Origin: Sporomusaceae bacterium
GTDB lineage: Bacteria > Bacillota > Negativicutes > UBA1444
DNA: 64,000 nt
NCBI GenBank assembly: GCA_018434355.1
Contig: JAHDPL010000027.1
Coordinates: forward strand, 89,922 to 153,921
Direction: 5' to 3'
Positions 1-9,023 of the stretch are shown one piece after another (the first letter of the stretch is position 1; each line of letters begins with the position of its first letter). A program made the position numbers and the translations under genes. The notes beneath the pieces were generated by a model. The model made no database searches. It worked only from the letters and a program-made list of their open reading frames with translations, and was not told where the DNA came from.

Positions 1-3000
1 GCTGGCTGAACACATAGCCTTGCACTATATCGCAGCCGATCTGTTCGAGTTTTGCCAGCTGCGCCTCGGTCTCCACTCCCTCTGCCACCACATGCAAGCT
101 CAGCACATGCGCCATGTCGATGATCGAGCGGATGAACCCTTCCTGCACCCGGTCCGCCAGAATCCTGTCAATGAACGATTTGTCCACCTTGAGCGTCTTG
201 ACCGGCAGGTTCCGCAAATAGGTGAGCGAAGAATATCCTGTGCCGAAATCATCCAACGAAAGGCGAACCCCCAACGAACTGAGCGCCATTAAGGTTTTCG
301 TGCTGCTCTCCAATGATTCGATCAGCACATTTTCGGTGATTTCGATTTCGATTTGCCCTGGCTCGATTGCCGCTTCCTGGATACTGCGGCGCACAATCTC
401 GACAAAATCGGCTGCTGCCAGCTGGCGGGGCGAAACGTTCACAGCCACAAAGACTTCGCTGCGATCCATCTCTGACAAGGTTCGAGCAAACCGGCACGCT
501 TCGCCGACCACCCATTCCCCCAGCGACAGAATGATGCCGCTCTGTTCGGCCAGAGGAATAAAAAAGCAGGGCGGTACAACCCCGTGTTGCTTACTGTACC
601 AACGCAGCAGCGCCTCAAATCCGATGATCTTTTTGCTGCCAAGCGCGACCAACGGTTGGAAATGCAGACAAAGTTCGTCACTTTCCAGCGCCCTGCGCAA
701 ACTGTTGGTCAACACCATCTTGTGATAGGCGTCTTTTGTCATTTCCGGTTCATAGAAACGCCAGCAGTTTTTTCCGCATGCCTTGGCTGCATACATGGCC
801 ACATCGGCATTCTTTAAAATTTCCTCAACTTCGTCGCCATCCGCCGGATACAGCGTCACTCCAACGCTTGAAGTCATTTGAATCGTTTGACCGCCAACTT
901 CGAATTCGCGGCGGATTCCCCCGACTAGCCGGTTGGCGACTTCCGAAATTCGTCGCGGATCTGCTTCGCCGGACAGGATGACAACGAATTCATCGCCACC
1001 GACCCTGGCGACAAACGCCCCTTGCCCCAGTGCCCGCACAATATCCTGTGAAGCGGCAATGATGACACTATCGCCGCTGGTGTGACCGAAGTGATCGTTT
1101 ACCACCTTCAAGTCATCCAGGTCAATGAACAGCACGGCGCCTGCCGCTTCGCCGTTTCTTGCCCTATCCATCTCTTCTTCCAGTCGTTTGTTAAGATGAG
1201 CGCGATTCGGCAAGCCGGTCAATACATCATGATAGGCCTGATAACGCGTTTGCTGGTGCGCAAGGGCATTTTTTACGGCAATGGCAGCAACCGTCGCAAA
1301 CTGCTCCAAAATCGCCAACATTTCCTTATCGATGGTAACCTTCTCGCCATAGGCGGCAAAGCCGATACTGCCGATGGTCTTGCCGCCCACATGGAGCGGC
1401 GCCTGAATAGTTGAGCTCAAGTTTTCATGAAAACTATAGTCAAGCCGCTGCGGCCAACAGGCGTAATCTTCGATGGCAACCAGCTTGCCGGAAAGCAATA
1501 TTTCGGCAAAGATACCTCGATTGCCAAAAAACAACGTGTTTCCAACTTGGTTTTCATAAATGCCCAAACCGCATTTAAACGTTGCGTGCTGGCCATCCGG
1601 TTCAAAGAAGACGATAAAGCCATTAGGCATGTTCATAAAGGCGGTCGCCTGCCGCAAGATGATCTGCAGCACTTTATCCATGTCGAGCTCGTTCACCAGA
1701 GCGCCAGTCGACTCGGCCAGTTTTTGCCGCAGCAGATTTTGCCGGGCGATTTCTTCACTTGCACGAACCCGTTCCATCGCAATCGATGCCAGATTGCCGA
1801 ATTGTTGAAATATCTCCAGTTCCTCCGCCGACACCGGATGTACTTCGTCCTGCCAGTTGGCAACCAGCACTCCTTTGACTTTTTCATCAATGATCAGCGG
1901 CATTTTAATTACGGTTGTCAGGTTTTCAATCATCGTATTTTCGATAATGCGGCGCGGATAGCGCCGATAGTCGGCAACACAATGGATTTTGCCGCTACGG
2001 CATACTTCGCCGAGCAGCCCCTCTTCTGTCGACTGGCTGCTCATAAGCAGCACCTGGCTGGCGCCAACCGTGTGACAAATTACGCTATGTTTGCCGCTTT
2101 CGTCCAGTAGCCCGATATAGCCGCCTGGGGCGCCAACCAACATGATCGCTTCATGCAGTATCGTCTCCAACAGCTCCCGAATGCTTCCGGCAGACTGCTT
2201 TACAAGGCTGGTAACCGCCTGGTATTGCTGTTCGCGTTGCAACACTTCCTGCTCTTTTTTCTGACGGCGCTCGGCTTCTATCGCCAATGCCCGGTTCGCA
2301 TCCTCCAGTGTTTCGTTCATCGCCTTCAGCTCTTCGTTCATGGCCGACATTTCTTCGTTCATCGCCGTCAGTTCTTCATTGGCGGCAAATAGTTGCTGCG
2401 TTCGGTCTTCCACCATCGCTTCCATTTGGCTTGCATGACGTTGCAATTCCTGTTGCAGCCGTTTTCTCTCGCTTACGTCAAAAAATATCGTAGCGAAACG
2501 ATGTTGCCCCCAGGGAACGATAGAGATGGCAAAATGCTTGTTCAACGGTTCAAAAAAAACTTCCAACGAATCAGCAATGCCTGTAAGGCCTACTGCAGCA
2601 AACTGCTCGAGAAACGGCGGTTCCGGCGTACCGTAGGCTTCATCCGCCAGTTTAAAGCATACCGTTTCCTTCTTTAGCCCAACATTACGTTCGTAACCAT
2701 CATTAACTTCAAGAATCCTGTAATTGACTGCTTTTCCGGTCTCATCGACAACTACTTCGTGCAGGGCCACGCCTTCAGTCATACTGGCAAACAGACGTTG
2801 AAACCGCTGGTCCTGTTCAAGCATCTGCCGACGAATGTGATCCTTTTCCAAATCATCGCGGATCAATCCGATCGAAATCCGGGCGATCGAACGGACTTGG
2901 GCTGGCTCACCGCCGATACCATAGGTTCCCACCACTTCCGAGCCGACTTTTATCGGCATATGGACGCCTAGCCGTACCATTCCTCCCGACTGTTCCTCAT

Positions 3001-3193
3001 CTTCGCGGCTGGCCGTCAATTCTTCCAGCCCTTCCCGAATAATCCGGCACGATATGCTATGGACATTGCCGACGCGATCTTTGTCGACCGAGGCAATGAT
3101 TATGCCGTTTAAATCGCACACGAGCGCTTTGCATCCGGTCTCGGCATATACGAAGTCAATTGTGCGATAAGCGATCTCTGAACTGAGTTTCAT
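1..3193 (-). CDS. GGDEF/EAL cyclic-di-GMP protein with CdaR-like, PAS and two GAF domains (partial, C-terminus outside window)
   Basis: The frame stays open from an ATG at 3193, preceded by AAGGAG, to the left edge, so about 1064 residues are visible and the end is missing. In order I read: a sugar-diacid-recognition (CdaR-like) sensor domain (about 1-120), PAS (125-240), a coiled coil of MNEE/MSEE-like repeats (245-310), two GAF domains (about 335-470 and 500-645), GGDEF (motif VGGDEF near residue 731) and EAL (FEALLRW near 860, then EITENVLI, DDFGTGYSS and EGVET). Both catalytic motifs are intact, so cyclase and phosphodiesterase activity are both possible. The RxxD inhibitory site expected just before GGDEF is absent (LGQG instead). 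The protein has no membrane segment and is probably a cytosolic sensor. It lies downstream of the microcompartment operon but behind that operon's terminator, so it is likely a separate unit. Confidence 0.93.
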   Translation of the reverse strand, partial: MKLSSEIAYRTIDFVYAETGCKALVCDLNGIIIASVDKDRVGNVHSISCRIIREGLEELTASREDEEQSGGMVRLGVHMPIKVGSEVVGTYGIGGEPAQVRSIARISIGLIRDDLEKDHIRRQMLEQDQRFQRLFASMTEGVALHEVVVDETGKAVNYRILEVNDGYERNVGLKKETVCFKLADEAYGTPEPPFLEQFAAVGLTGIADSLEVFFEPLNKHFAISIVPWGQHRFATIFFDVSERKRLQQELQRHASQMEAMVEDRTQQLFAANEELTAMNEEMSAMNEELKAMNETLEDANRALAIEAERRQKKEQEVLQREQQYQAVTSLVKQSAGSIRELLETILHEAIMLVGAPGGYIGLLDESGKHSVICHTVGASQVLLMSSQSTEEGLLGEVCRSGKIHCVADYRRYPRRIIENTMIENLTTVIKMPLIIDEKVKGVLVANWQDEVHPVSAEELEIFQQFGNLASIAMERVRASEEIARQNLLRQKLAESTGALVNELDMDKVLQIILRQATAFMNMPNGFIVFFEPDGQHATFKCGLGIYENQVGNTLFFGNRGIFAEILLSGKLVAIEDYACWPQRLDYSFHENLSSTIQAPLHVGGKTIGSIGFAAYGEKVTIDKEMLAILEQFATVAAIAVKNALAHQQTRYQAYHDVLTGLPNRAHLNKRLEEEMDRARNGEAAGAVLFIDLDDLKVVNDHFGHTSGDSVIIAASQDIVRALGQGAFVARVGGDEFVVILSGEADPRRISEVANRLVGGIRREFEVGGQTIQMTSSVGVTLYPADGDEVEEILKNADVAMYAAKACGKNCWRFYEPEMTKDAYHKMVLTNSLRRALESDELCLHFQPLVALGSKKIIGFEALLRWYSKQHGVVPPCFFIPLAEQSGIILSLGEWVVGEACRFARTLSEMDRSEVFVAVNVSPRQLAAADFVEIVRRSIQEAAIEPGQIEIEITENVLIESLESSTKTLMALSSLGVRLSLDDFGTGYSSLTYLRNLPVKTLKVDKSFIDRILADRVQEGFIRSIIDMAHVLSLHVVAEGVETEAQLAKLEQIGCDIVQGYVFSQ

Positions 3194-3305
3194 TAATTCT
3201 ATTCTCCTTCATCTTCTGCCGGACCGAATCGATTATGAAGGATTGTTCGTGTTGATCATGGTTTTTTCCTGCTTCCAACAGCAAATAGACCACCACGATT
3301 CCCAG

Positions 3306-3352
3306 CAAAAACAGCCACAGCCTGCGGAACCGTAATCCGCCAGACTGTGACT
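3306..3352 (-). terminator. Rho-independent terminator of the isethionate microcompartment operon
   Basis: On the minus strand a stem of about 15 bp (AGTCACAGTCTG...CGG pairing with CCGCAGGCTGTGGCT, one bulge and G-T pairs) with a 9-nt loop is followed directly by TTTTT. It lies about 45 nt after the pduL stop codon, ending the operon. Confidence 0.8.
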
Positions 3353-3394
3353 GCTAAAAGGGTGCATGCAGGAAACCCATATGCGCAAGAGCCG

Positions 3395-4030
3395 CTACGC
3401 CCGCCAAATGGTTACCCTGTCTCCGTTTGCGAGTCCCGCCGCATTCGCTTCGTCCAGATCGACATGAAATTCCAGCGAATAGTTCGGGCTGACTCTGACC
3501 AGAACTTCTTCGAAAATCAGTCCTCGTGCGCCTGGCGACCGGACGCAGACTGTTTGTTTGTCGCGCACGCCAAAACGCATCGCATCGGCTTCGTGCATGT
3601 GAATATGGCGCGCTGCCACAACGACTCCTTGTGGCAGCGTCACCGCTCCTTTGGGGCCGACCAGCGTTGCTTTTGCCGACCCGTCCAGATCTCCCGAATC
3701 GCGCACCGGCGGTTTGATGCCCAGCCGGAACCCATCGGCGGCCGATATCTCGACCTGGGTCGCCGTCCTTACCGGCCCCAGCACGCGAACGTTTTCGATC
3801 ACACCTTTTGGCCCGACCAGTGTCAGCGTTTCTGCACAGGCAAACTGCCCCGGTTGCGACAGTTCCTTGCTCTTTGTCAGGCTGGCCGAACCGCCGAACA
3901 ATACGGCGAGGTCCTGCTGCGACAAGTGGACATGCCGGTTGGATACGCCGACCGGAATCGTCAATGTTTGATTTTCCAGTTGCCTGACGACCGCTTCGGT
4001 CACCACCGCGACAAGTTCTTCCGGTCGCAT
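3395..4030 (-). CDS. pduL: PduL-type phosphotransacylase
   Basis: Converts acetyl-CoA and phosphate to acetyl phosphate plus CoA, recycling CoA inside the microcompartment. The 211-residue protein has the two half-domains of the PduL family with their metal-binding histidines: SNRHVHLS (His33, His35) and ARHIHMH (His142, 144, 146). The first 20 residues form an amphipathic helix (EELVAVVTEAVVRQL), which fits an N-terminal encapsulation peptide. I chose the ATG at 4030 because GGGGGA lies 8 nt upstream; an in-frame ATG at 4051 would add seven residues but has no ribosome site. It is the last gene of the operon, right after pduP. No acetate kinase is in the window, so acetyl phosphate must be used elsewhere in the cell. 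Confidence 0.93.
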   Translation of the reverse strand: MRPEELVAVVTEAVVRQLENQTLTIPVGVSNRHVHLSQQDLAVLFGGSASLTKSKELSQPGQFACAETLTLVGPKGVIENVRVLGPVRTATQVEISAADGFRLGIKPPVRDSGDLDGSAKATLVGPKGAVTLPQGVVVAARHIHMHEADAMRFGVRDKQTVCVRSPGARGLIFEEVLVRVSPNYSLEFHVDLDEANAAGLANGDRVTIWRA

Positions 4031-4055
4031 CTGCCGTTCCCCCGTTTCCATCCGG

Positions 4056-5519
4056 TTATTTCTGCATCTCTTTCAGTACCTGCCGCACCACGCCGGCAAT
4101 TGCATCAGGCGAGAACGCCATTTCCGCCGCAGTCGAAGGCACTTGGAAGCCTTGCTTCACTGGCTCCAGCTCGACCGGCTTGATGCCGTAGGTCAGCCGC
4201 TTGATGTTGATCAGGTGCTGTGGCCCCAGGTTTTCCGAAATGCTGCTGCCGCCCCAGGTCCCGCAACCGAGTGTCAGCGACGGCAACAGGCCGGTAGAGT
4301 ACCCGATCGCCCCGAAAGCCGACGGTGTATTGACCAGGATCCGAAACACCGGTTTGCGGATAAATTCTCGAATCACCTGCTCGTCGCGGCTATGAATCGA
4401 GAAGGAATGGCCGATTCCGCCCAGTTTGAGCAGCTCGATGCTGAGCAGACAAGCTTCGTGCCAATCGTTAACCACATAGAAGCCAAGTACGCAGGTCAGT
4501 TTTTCATAGGAAAGCAGATGCCCCGGCCCGTAACCGGACAGTCGGGCAATCAGTAGTTTCGTTCCAGCTGGAACCGATACGCCGGCTTTTTCAGCGATGC
4601 GAACCGCTGTTTGCCCGACCATCGAAGCAACCATGCCGCCTTTGGGCGTCATGATCAGGCGGGCGACTTTCTCGGTTTCTTCCGGCGACAGGAAATAGCA
4701 ACCCTGACGCTTCAGCTCCGCTACTACCGCGTCCTCGACCGGTCGGTCGGCGATGATCGCCTGTTCGGATGCGCAGATCATGCCGTTGTCAAAGGTTTTG
4801 CTGGTAACGATGTCTTTGACGGCTTGTCGGACATCGGCCGTTTTTTCGATAAATGCCGGCACATTGCCGGGACCGACGCCGAGAGCCGGTTTGCCGGCGC
4901 TATAGGCCGCCTTCACCATCGCCGAACCGCCGGTGGCAATGATGACCGAAATCGCCTCATGTTTCATCAGTTCGTTGGTCGCTTCCATAGTGGCAGTTTC
5001 CACGCAACTGATCAGATTACGGGGTGCACCGGCGCCAACCGCAGCGTCATGCAGCAATTTTACTGTTTCGTTGCTGCAACCGACCGAGTTGGGGTGAGGC
5101 GAAAATATGATCGCATTACCGGCCTTGACTGCGCACATTGCGTTGTGGATGATGGTCGAGGTCGGATTGGTGGTGGGCGTCAGCGCCAGTACGACGCCGA
5201 CCGGCACCGCTGCTTCGATGACTTTCGCCGCTTTGTCTTCCTTGAGGATGCCTACGGTCTGGATGGAGCGGATGGCCTGATAGACATCGCGCGAAGCGAA
5301 CAGGTTCTTGACGACTTTGTGCTCCACCACGCCATAGCCGGTTTCCTCCACCGTCATCCGGGCCAGTCGTTCGGCATTCTTGACGACGACTTCCACCATC
5401 GCCTGCAAAATCTTGTCGATGGCTTGCTCACTAAAGCCGGAAAACGCCTCGTGGGCCTCCTGGGCTGCCCGGGCCAGTTGGCGGGCCTCCTGAATTGAAC
5501 GCAGATCTTTATCCAGCAC
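4056..5519 (-). CDS. pduP: CoA-acylating aldehyde dehydrogenase (PduP/EutE type)
   Basis: NAD-dependent oxidation of acetaldehyde to acetyl-CoA. The 487 residues match the family length. The catalytic cysteine is in the [11 protein letters not shown] stretch (Cys249) and the nucleotide-binding region includes TPTTNPTS and [10 protein letters not shown]. The C-terminal 25 residues, a Ser/Ala-rich linker followed by the amphipathic helix [16 protein letters not shown], look like an encapsulation peptide that targets the enzyme to the shell lumen. The start is GTG at 5519 with GAGGG upstream. It sits between the two BMC-H shell genes and pduL. In this operon the aldehyde would come from isethionate cleavage, so acetaldehyde is the likely substrate; propionaldehyde activity cannot be excluded from sequence. 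Confidence 0.93.
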   Translation of the reverse strand: MLDKDLRSIQEARQLARAAQEAHEAFSGFSEQAIDKILQAMVEVVVKNAERLARMTVEETGYGVVEHKVVKNLFASRDVYQAIRSIQTVGILKEDKAAKVIEAAVPVGVVLALTPTTNPTSTIIHNAMCAVKAGNAIIFSPHPNSVGCSNETVKLLHDAAVGAGAPRNLISCVETATMEATNELMKHEAISVIIATGGSAMVKAAYSAGKPALGVGPGNVPAFIEKTADVRQAVKDIVTSKTFDNGMICASEQAIIADRPVEDAVVAELKRQGCYFLSPEETEKVARLIMTPKGGMVASMVGQTAVRIAEKAGVSVPAGTKLLIARLSGYGPGHLLSYEKLTCVLGFYVVNDWHEACLLSIELLKLGGIGHSFSIHSRDEQVIREFIRKPVFRILVNTPSAFGAIGYSTGLLPSLTLGCGTWGGSSISENLGPQHLINIKRLTYGIKPVELEPVKQGFQVPSTAAEMAFSPDAIAGVVRQVLKEMQK

Positions 5520-5540
5520 GATTTTCCCTCGCTTCGCCGA

Positions 5541-5822
5541 TTACTTCGAGCCGGAAGGGATGATCATCTCCACTTCACCGTGCGGACGCGGAATGACATG
5601 GACCGAGACCAGTTCGCCGACCCGTTTGGCGGCTGCAGCTCCGGCATCCGTCGCTGCCTTGACTGCTCCCACGTCGCCGCGGACAACGATGGTGACCAGA
5701 CCGCCGCCGACCAGTTCCTTGCCTACCAGGTGCACGTTCGCCGCTTTGACCATTGCGTCGGCTGCTTCGATCGCTCCGACCAGTCCTTTTGTTTCAATCA
5801 TTCCCAATGCTTCCATCTGCAT
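5541..5822 (-). CDS. BMC-H hexameric shell protein (PduA/EutM type), copy 2
   Basis: A 93-residue single-BMC-domain protein ([20 protein letters not shown] near the N-terminus, [14 protein letters not shown] in the middle, HVIPRPH near the C-terminus) that would tile the facets of the microcompartment. The true start is the ATG at 5822, with AAGGAGG 8 nt upstream; a longer in-frame start 45 nt upstream would include the ribosome site itself. It is a close paralogue of the gene immediately upstream, differing mainly at scattered surface positions, so the pair arose by tandem duplication. Confidence 0.95.
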   Translation of the reverse strand: MQMEALGMIETKGLVGAIEAADAMVKAANVHLVGKELVGGGLVTIVVRGDVGAVKAATDAGAAAAKRVGELVSVHVIPRPHGEVEMIIPSGSK

Positions 5823-5863
5823 AATGATTTCCTCCTTCTTTTTTATCGGTTTTGCCGCCGGGC

Positions 5864-6145
5864 TCATTTTTTTCCGTCTTTCGGCAATATGGTTTCAACA
5901 TCGGCATGCGGCCGCGGAATCACATGAACCGATACCAGCTCGCCCACTCGCTGCGCCGCTGCCGCACCGGCATCGGTTGCCGCTTTGACAGCGCCCACGT
6001 CACCGCGGACCATCACAGCCACCAAACCGCCGCCCACCAGCACCTTGTCCATCAGCCGCACATTCGCCGCCTTCACCATCGCGTCACCGGCCTCGATCGC
6101 CCCGACCAACCCTTTTGTTTCAATCATTCCCAATGCGTTATCCAT
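5864..6145 (-). CDS. BMC-H hexameric shell protein (PduA/EutM type), copy 1
   Basis: A 93-residue BMC-H domain protein, over 80 percent identical by eye to the following gene (same [16 protein letters not shown] start, [18 protein letters not shown] core, HVIPRPH end). GAAGGAGG lies 9 nt before the ATG. The two copies probably form mixed or functionally distinct hexamers with slightly different pores. Confidence 0.95.
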   Translation of the reverse strand: MDNALGMIETKGLVGAIEAGDAMVKAANVRLMDKVLVGGGLVAVMVRGDVGAVKAATDAGAAAAQRVGELVSVHVIPRPHADVETILPKDGKK

Positions 6146-6204
6146 TGTTGTTCCTCCTTCATCCTATCGTTGAATTTTGTTTTACGTTTTTCGTTGACAA
6201 CAGT

Positions 6205-6795
6205 TTACCCCGCCGCCGCAACAAAGCAGACCGCCTGCGACGTGGTTCCCAGATTTACTTTTCGCCGGGCCGGCAGGAAAAATGAATCGCCTGCCACGCC
6301 GCGGTAGACGACTCCGCCCACCGTACATTCGAGTTTGCCTTCCACGATATGCAGCGTCTGGTCGGTCTGCGCTTCATAGGGGAACACGGTATCCTGCAGT
6401 TTAATAAGGCGGGCGCTTAGGCTGCGGCTCTCTTTGTTTCCCACCAGCTCGGCGGTTTTCACCTGCTCGCCGGCATAGTCGAGGCGGTCGCCCCGGTATA
6501 GCCGGAGGCCGCAGGGGTCACTCTCTACCACCTTTGTCATTTGTCCCTGCGACTGCTGCAGGCAGGCGATGACTTCATTGACCACTTTGGCGAGGAAGGC
6601 GGCATCTACGCTTTGCTGTTCCAGCGGTTTAGCCGGCGTTGCCGTTTTTTCCACGCCGTATTCGATGGCAACGCCGATTTCTTTGGCTTCATCCCAGGCC
6701 GCCGGCGTCACGATATCGCCCGGATTCACCGTCATGACCTTGCTGCCTGTTTTGGCAAACGTCCGCACTTCGGCGGCGGTAACCAATGCTTTCAC
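6205..6795 (-). CDS. EutQ-like microcompartment cupin protein
   Basis: 196 residues. The N-terminal 50 residues (TAAEVRTFAKTG...VTPAAWDEAKEIGV) and the C-terminal cupin barrel (about 95-196, with LHIVEGKLEC and GDSFFLPA) resemble EutQ of ethanolamine loci. EutQ has been linked to acetate kinase activity and shell assembly in Salmonella. No such activity can be read from this sequence. The start is GTG at 6795 with AGGAGGTGAG upstream. It lies between the BMC-T and BMC-H genes, so a role in assembly or in acetyl phosphate use is an inference from position. Confidence 0.8.
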   Translation of the reverse strand: MKALVTAAEVRTFAKTGSKVMTVNPGDIVTPAAWDEAKEIGVAIEYGVEKTATPAKPLEQQSVDAAFLAKVVNEVIACLQQSQGQMTKVVESDPCGLRLYRGDRLDYAGEQVKTAELVGNKESRSLSARLIKLQDTVFPYEAQTDQTLHIVEGKLECTVGGVVYRGVAGDSFFLPARRKVNLGTTSQAVCFVAAAG

Positions 6796-6812
6796 GGTTT
6801 TGGCTCACCTCC

Positions 6813-7364
6813 TTACAACAGGCTCGATTTCAACTGCGGATGCGGCGAAGGAATAATCGCCATTTCGACCAGCATCCCTTTTTCGCTAAGTGTGGCTACG
6901 CCGGCTTCCACCGCCGCCTTGACCGAAGATACGTCGCCGGTCATCGTGACAAACGACTTGCCGCCGATTCCCATCGCGGTCCGCACTTCAATCAGCTCGA
7001 CACCGGCGGCTTTGGCTGCCGTGTCGGCTGCGACGATCAACGATGCGACAGAAAAGCACTCGATGATGCCCAATGCGCCGACGACCGATACCGGCGAAAC
7101 GCCGGAAATCGCCGCAATGACCGAGGGATGGACGCTAGGCAGCAAAAACTCGTCGACCACCGTATGGCCGCCGACCGCTTTGCCGACATCCACCGAATTC
7201 TGCACCGACGATACATCGCCGCAGACCAGCACCATGTATTTACCCGGGCAGATCGGTCGCGCTTCCAATAGCTCGATCTGCGACGCCTTTAGCATGGCAT
7301 CGGCTGTTTCCATACCGCGGGCGATGCTGGACAATTCCACCAGACCTATGGTTTGTATGCTCAT
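6813..7364 (-). CDS. pduT: PduT-type BMC-T shell protein with probable iron-sulfur site
   Basis: 183 residues with two tandem BMC domains (about 1-90 and 95-183), forming a pseudohexameric trimer. The CPGKY motif at Cys39 matches the cysteine that binds a [4Fe-4S] cluster at the trimer pore in PduT (known for that family). Together with the adjacent PduS it can pass electrons across the shell. Its ATG overlaps the pduS stop codon (ATGA), so the two are translationally coupled. Confidence 0.93.
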   Translation of the reverse strand: MSIQTIGLVELSSIARGMETADAMLKASQIELLEARPICPGKYMVLVCGDVSSVQNSVDVGKAVGGHTVVDEFLLPSVHPSVIAAISGVSPVSVVGALGIIECFSVASLIVAADTAAKAAGVELIEVRTAMGIGGKSFVTMTGDVSSVKAAVEAGVATLSEKGMLVEMAIIPSPHPQLKSSLL

Positions 7365-8695
7365 TGCCGTCTCCCTTCCGACCCGACGATGACAATGCAG
7401 TCGCCCGCCTCTGTGACTGTGCCGTCGATGCTGGCGTGAACGTTGGCCCCCAGCCCGTCCGCCGGCGCCTGTCCGATCAGCTCGCCGCAGCGGACCTGTT
7501 GTCCGACGGCGACAATCGCTTTAGCCGGTGCGCCGACATGCTGTTTCAGCGGAATCCGCACGGTAGTCCCGGCGATTGCCTCGCAGCGCAGCGGCGCCGG
7601 TTTGTCGTAGCTTGTCAGGCCGAGCCGGGCGATCAGCCGCTTGACGGGAATCTTGCGGTGCTGCTGCAACAGGTCTACCATCTGGTCAGCAGGCGGCGGT
7701 TCGGGCTTGATGCCCTGTTTGGCCAGTTCCTGCTTCAGCATGGCATTAACCGTGCGCGGCGACAGATCCATAAAGCAGGCATATTGTTCGCATACACCGC
7801 ATTCCGTGCAGGCAAATGCCATTTTCAGCACCGCCGGCGCCGCCTCCGTATTGCGGATCGCCCGCATGATCCGGTGCGGCTCCAGCCGATGCCCCAACAA
7901 GAATCGGGGACAGAGGTCGGTGCAGAAACGGCACTGGATACAGGTGCTTTTCGCCTGTCGGATGATTTTGTCACAACTTTGGGTCCGTTTGCGGATGACC
8001 GGATGCTGCTCCGGCAGCACGATCAGTCCTTTGGTCGTTTTGGTGATCGGTTGCTGCAAATCGCCGATCAGCTTGCCCATCATCGGCCCGCCGTCGATGA
8101 CCCGCATCCCTTGCATGTCTTTGACGCCTGCCAGCGACAAGGCTTCTGCCACGCTGGTCCCGACCGGCAGGTAGAGAGTGACCGGCTCTGCGACTGCGCC
8201 GGTGATGGTGAGATATTTATGGGTCACCGGGGTTCCATCCAGCGCCGCCGCCACGTTCAGCAGCGTCTCCACGTTGACCACGACACAGCCGACCTTCAAC
8301 GGGATGCCGCCCTGCGGCACGACCCGGCCGGTCGCCTCTTTCACGGTGACTTGCTCGTCGCCTGCGGGATAGAAATCCTCCAGCAGATGAATCCGCATCC
8401 GATCTGTCGGCATCAACTGCTTTAGCGCGGCTATGCCCTGTTTATACTTTGCCTTGGTCGCGATGACACCTCCGGTCGCGCCGGTCGCCTGCATCACCGC
8501 TTCCAGTCCTCGCAGCATCTCTTGCGGCGCGGCTTCCATCAACTGCTGATCGACCCGCAGCAGCGGCTCGCATTCGGCCCCGTTAACCACCACGGTATCC
8601 ACGCCGCCGGAAAACTTGGCGTACGTCGGAAACCCGGCGCCACCAGCACCTACGACACCGGCCTGTTTCACTTTTTCGCAAATATCGCTATGCAT
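7361..8695 (-). CDS. pduS: PduS-type flavin/iron-sulfur oxidoreductase (RnfC-like)
   Basis: A 444-residue electron-transfer protein of the RnfC family. It has the Gly-rich GVVGAGGAGFPTYAK nucleotide/flavin loop near the N-terminus, and two [4Fe-4S] motifs: CIQCRFCTDLC (about residues 255-265) and CTECGVCEQYAC about 45 residues later. The C-terminal part is a barrel-sandwich domain. In propanediol microcompartments PduS handles reducing equivalents with PduT. Here the operon has no alcohol dehydrogenase, so PduS/PduT may be the main route to re-oxidise NADH made by PduP. I place the start at the ATG 8695 (MHSDIC); the frame is open 17 codons further upstream inside pduN. Confidence 0.92.
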   Translation of the reverse strand: MHSDICEKVKQAGVVGAGGAGFPTYAKFSGGVDTVVVNGAECEPLLRVDQQLMEAAPQEMLRGLEAVMQATGATGGVIATKAKYKQGIAALKQLMPTDRMRIHLLEDFYPAGDEQVTVKEATGRVVPQGGIPLKVGCVVVNVETLLNVAAALDGTPVTHKYLTITGAVAEPVTLYLPVGTSVAEALSLAGVKDMQGMRVIDGGPMMGKLIGDLQQPITKTTKGLIVLPEQHPVIRKRTQSCDKIIRQAKSTCIQCRFCTDLCPRFLLGHRLEPHRIMRAIRNTEAAPAVLKMAFACTECGVCEQYACFMDLSPRTVNAMLKQELAKQGIKPEPPPADQMVDLLQQHRKIPVKRLIARLGLTSYDKPAPLRCEAIAGTTVRIPLKQHVGAPAKAIVAVGQQVRCGELIGQAPADGLGANVHASIDGTVTEAGDCIVIVGSEGRRQ

Positions 8696-8978
8696 CGTGT
8701 TTCTTCTGGCCGTCCTTTTGTTTTTCCTCATCGATGATGCCGACAATCACCGCGTCGATCGGCACATGGTCGAGTCCACCGGTCTGACGGGCCGAACTGC
8801 CTGCCGCCACCAGTACTTTCTCGCCGATGCCGGCGCCGATAAAATCAGCGGCAACCACGACTTCCGGCGTCGGTTTGTTGTCTGCATCGAGATATTGCAC
8901 GATCATCAGCTTGAGGCCGACCAACGATTCTTCCTTGCGGGTCGCCCAGATATTGTTGATTACCCGGCCAATCTTCAT
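8688..8978 (-). CDS. pduN: BMC-P pentameric vertex protein (EutN/CcmL/PduN family)
   Basis: 96 residues: MKIGRVINNIWATRKEESL start, GAGIGEKVLVAAGSSAR in the middle, PIDAVIVGIID near the end, all typical of the pentamers that cap microcompartment vertices. It overlaps the start of pduS by 8 nt. A charged tail (EEKQKDGQKKHDA) follows the domain. It is the only BMC-P gene in the window. Confidence 0.95.
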   Translation of the reverse strand: MKIGRVINNIWATRKEESLVGLKLMIVQYLDADNKPTPEVVVAADFIGAGIGEKVLVAAGSSARQTGGLDHVPIDAVIVGIIDEEKQKDGQKKHDA

Positions 8979-9023
8979 ACACTCGCCTTCTTTCTCACAC
9001 AGTTCCGTGCGGGACCTTCAGGT

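Noticed and set aside
3194..3352. Open minus-strand frame with a hydrophobic stretch (RLWLFLLGIVVVYLLLEAG) upstream of the GGDEF gene
   Set aside because: It overlaps the operon terminator stem, has no good start codon or ribosome site, and runs into the GGDEF gene out of frame.
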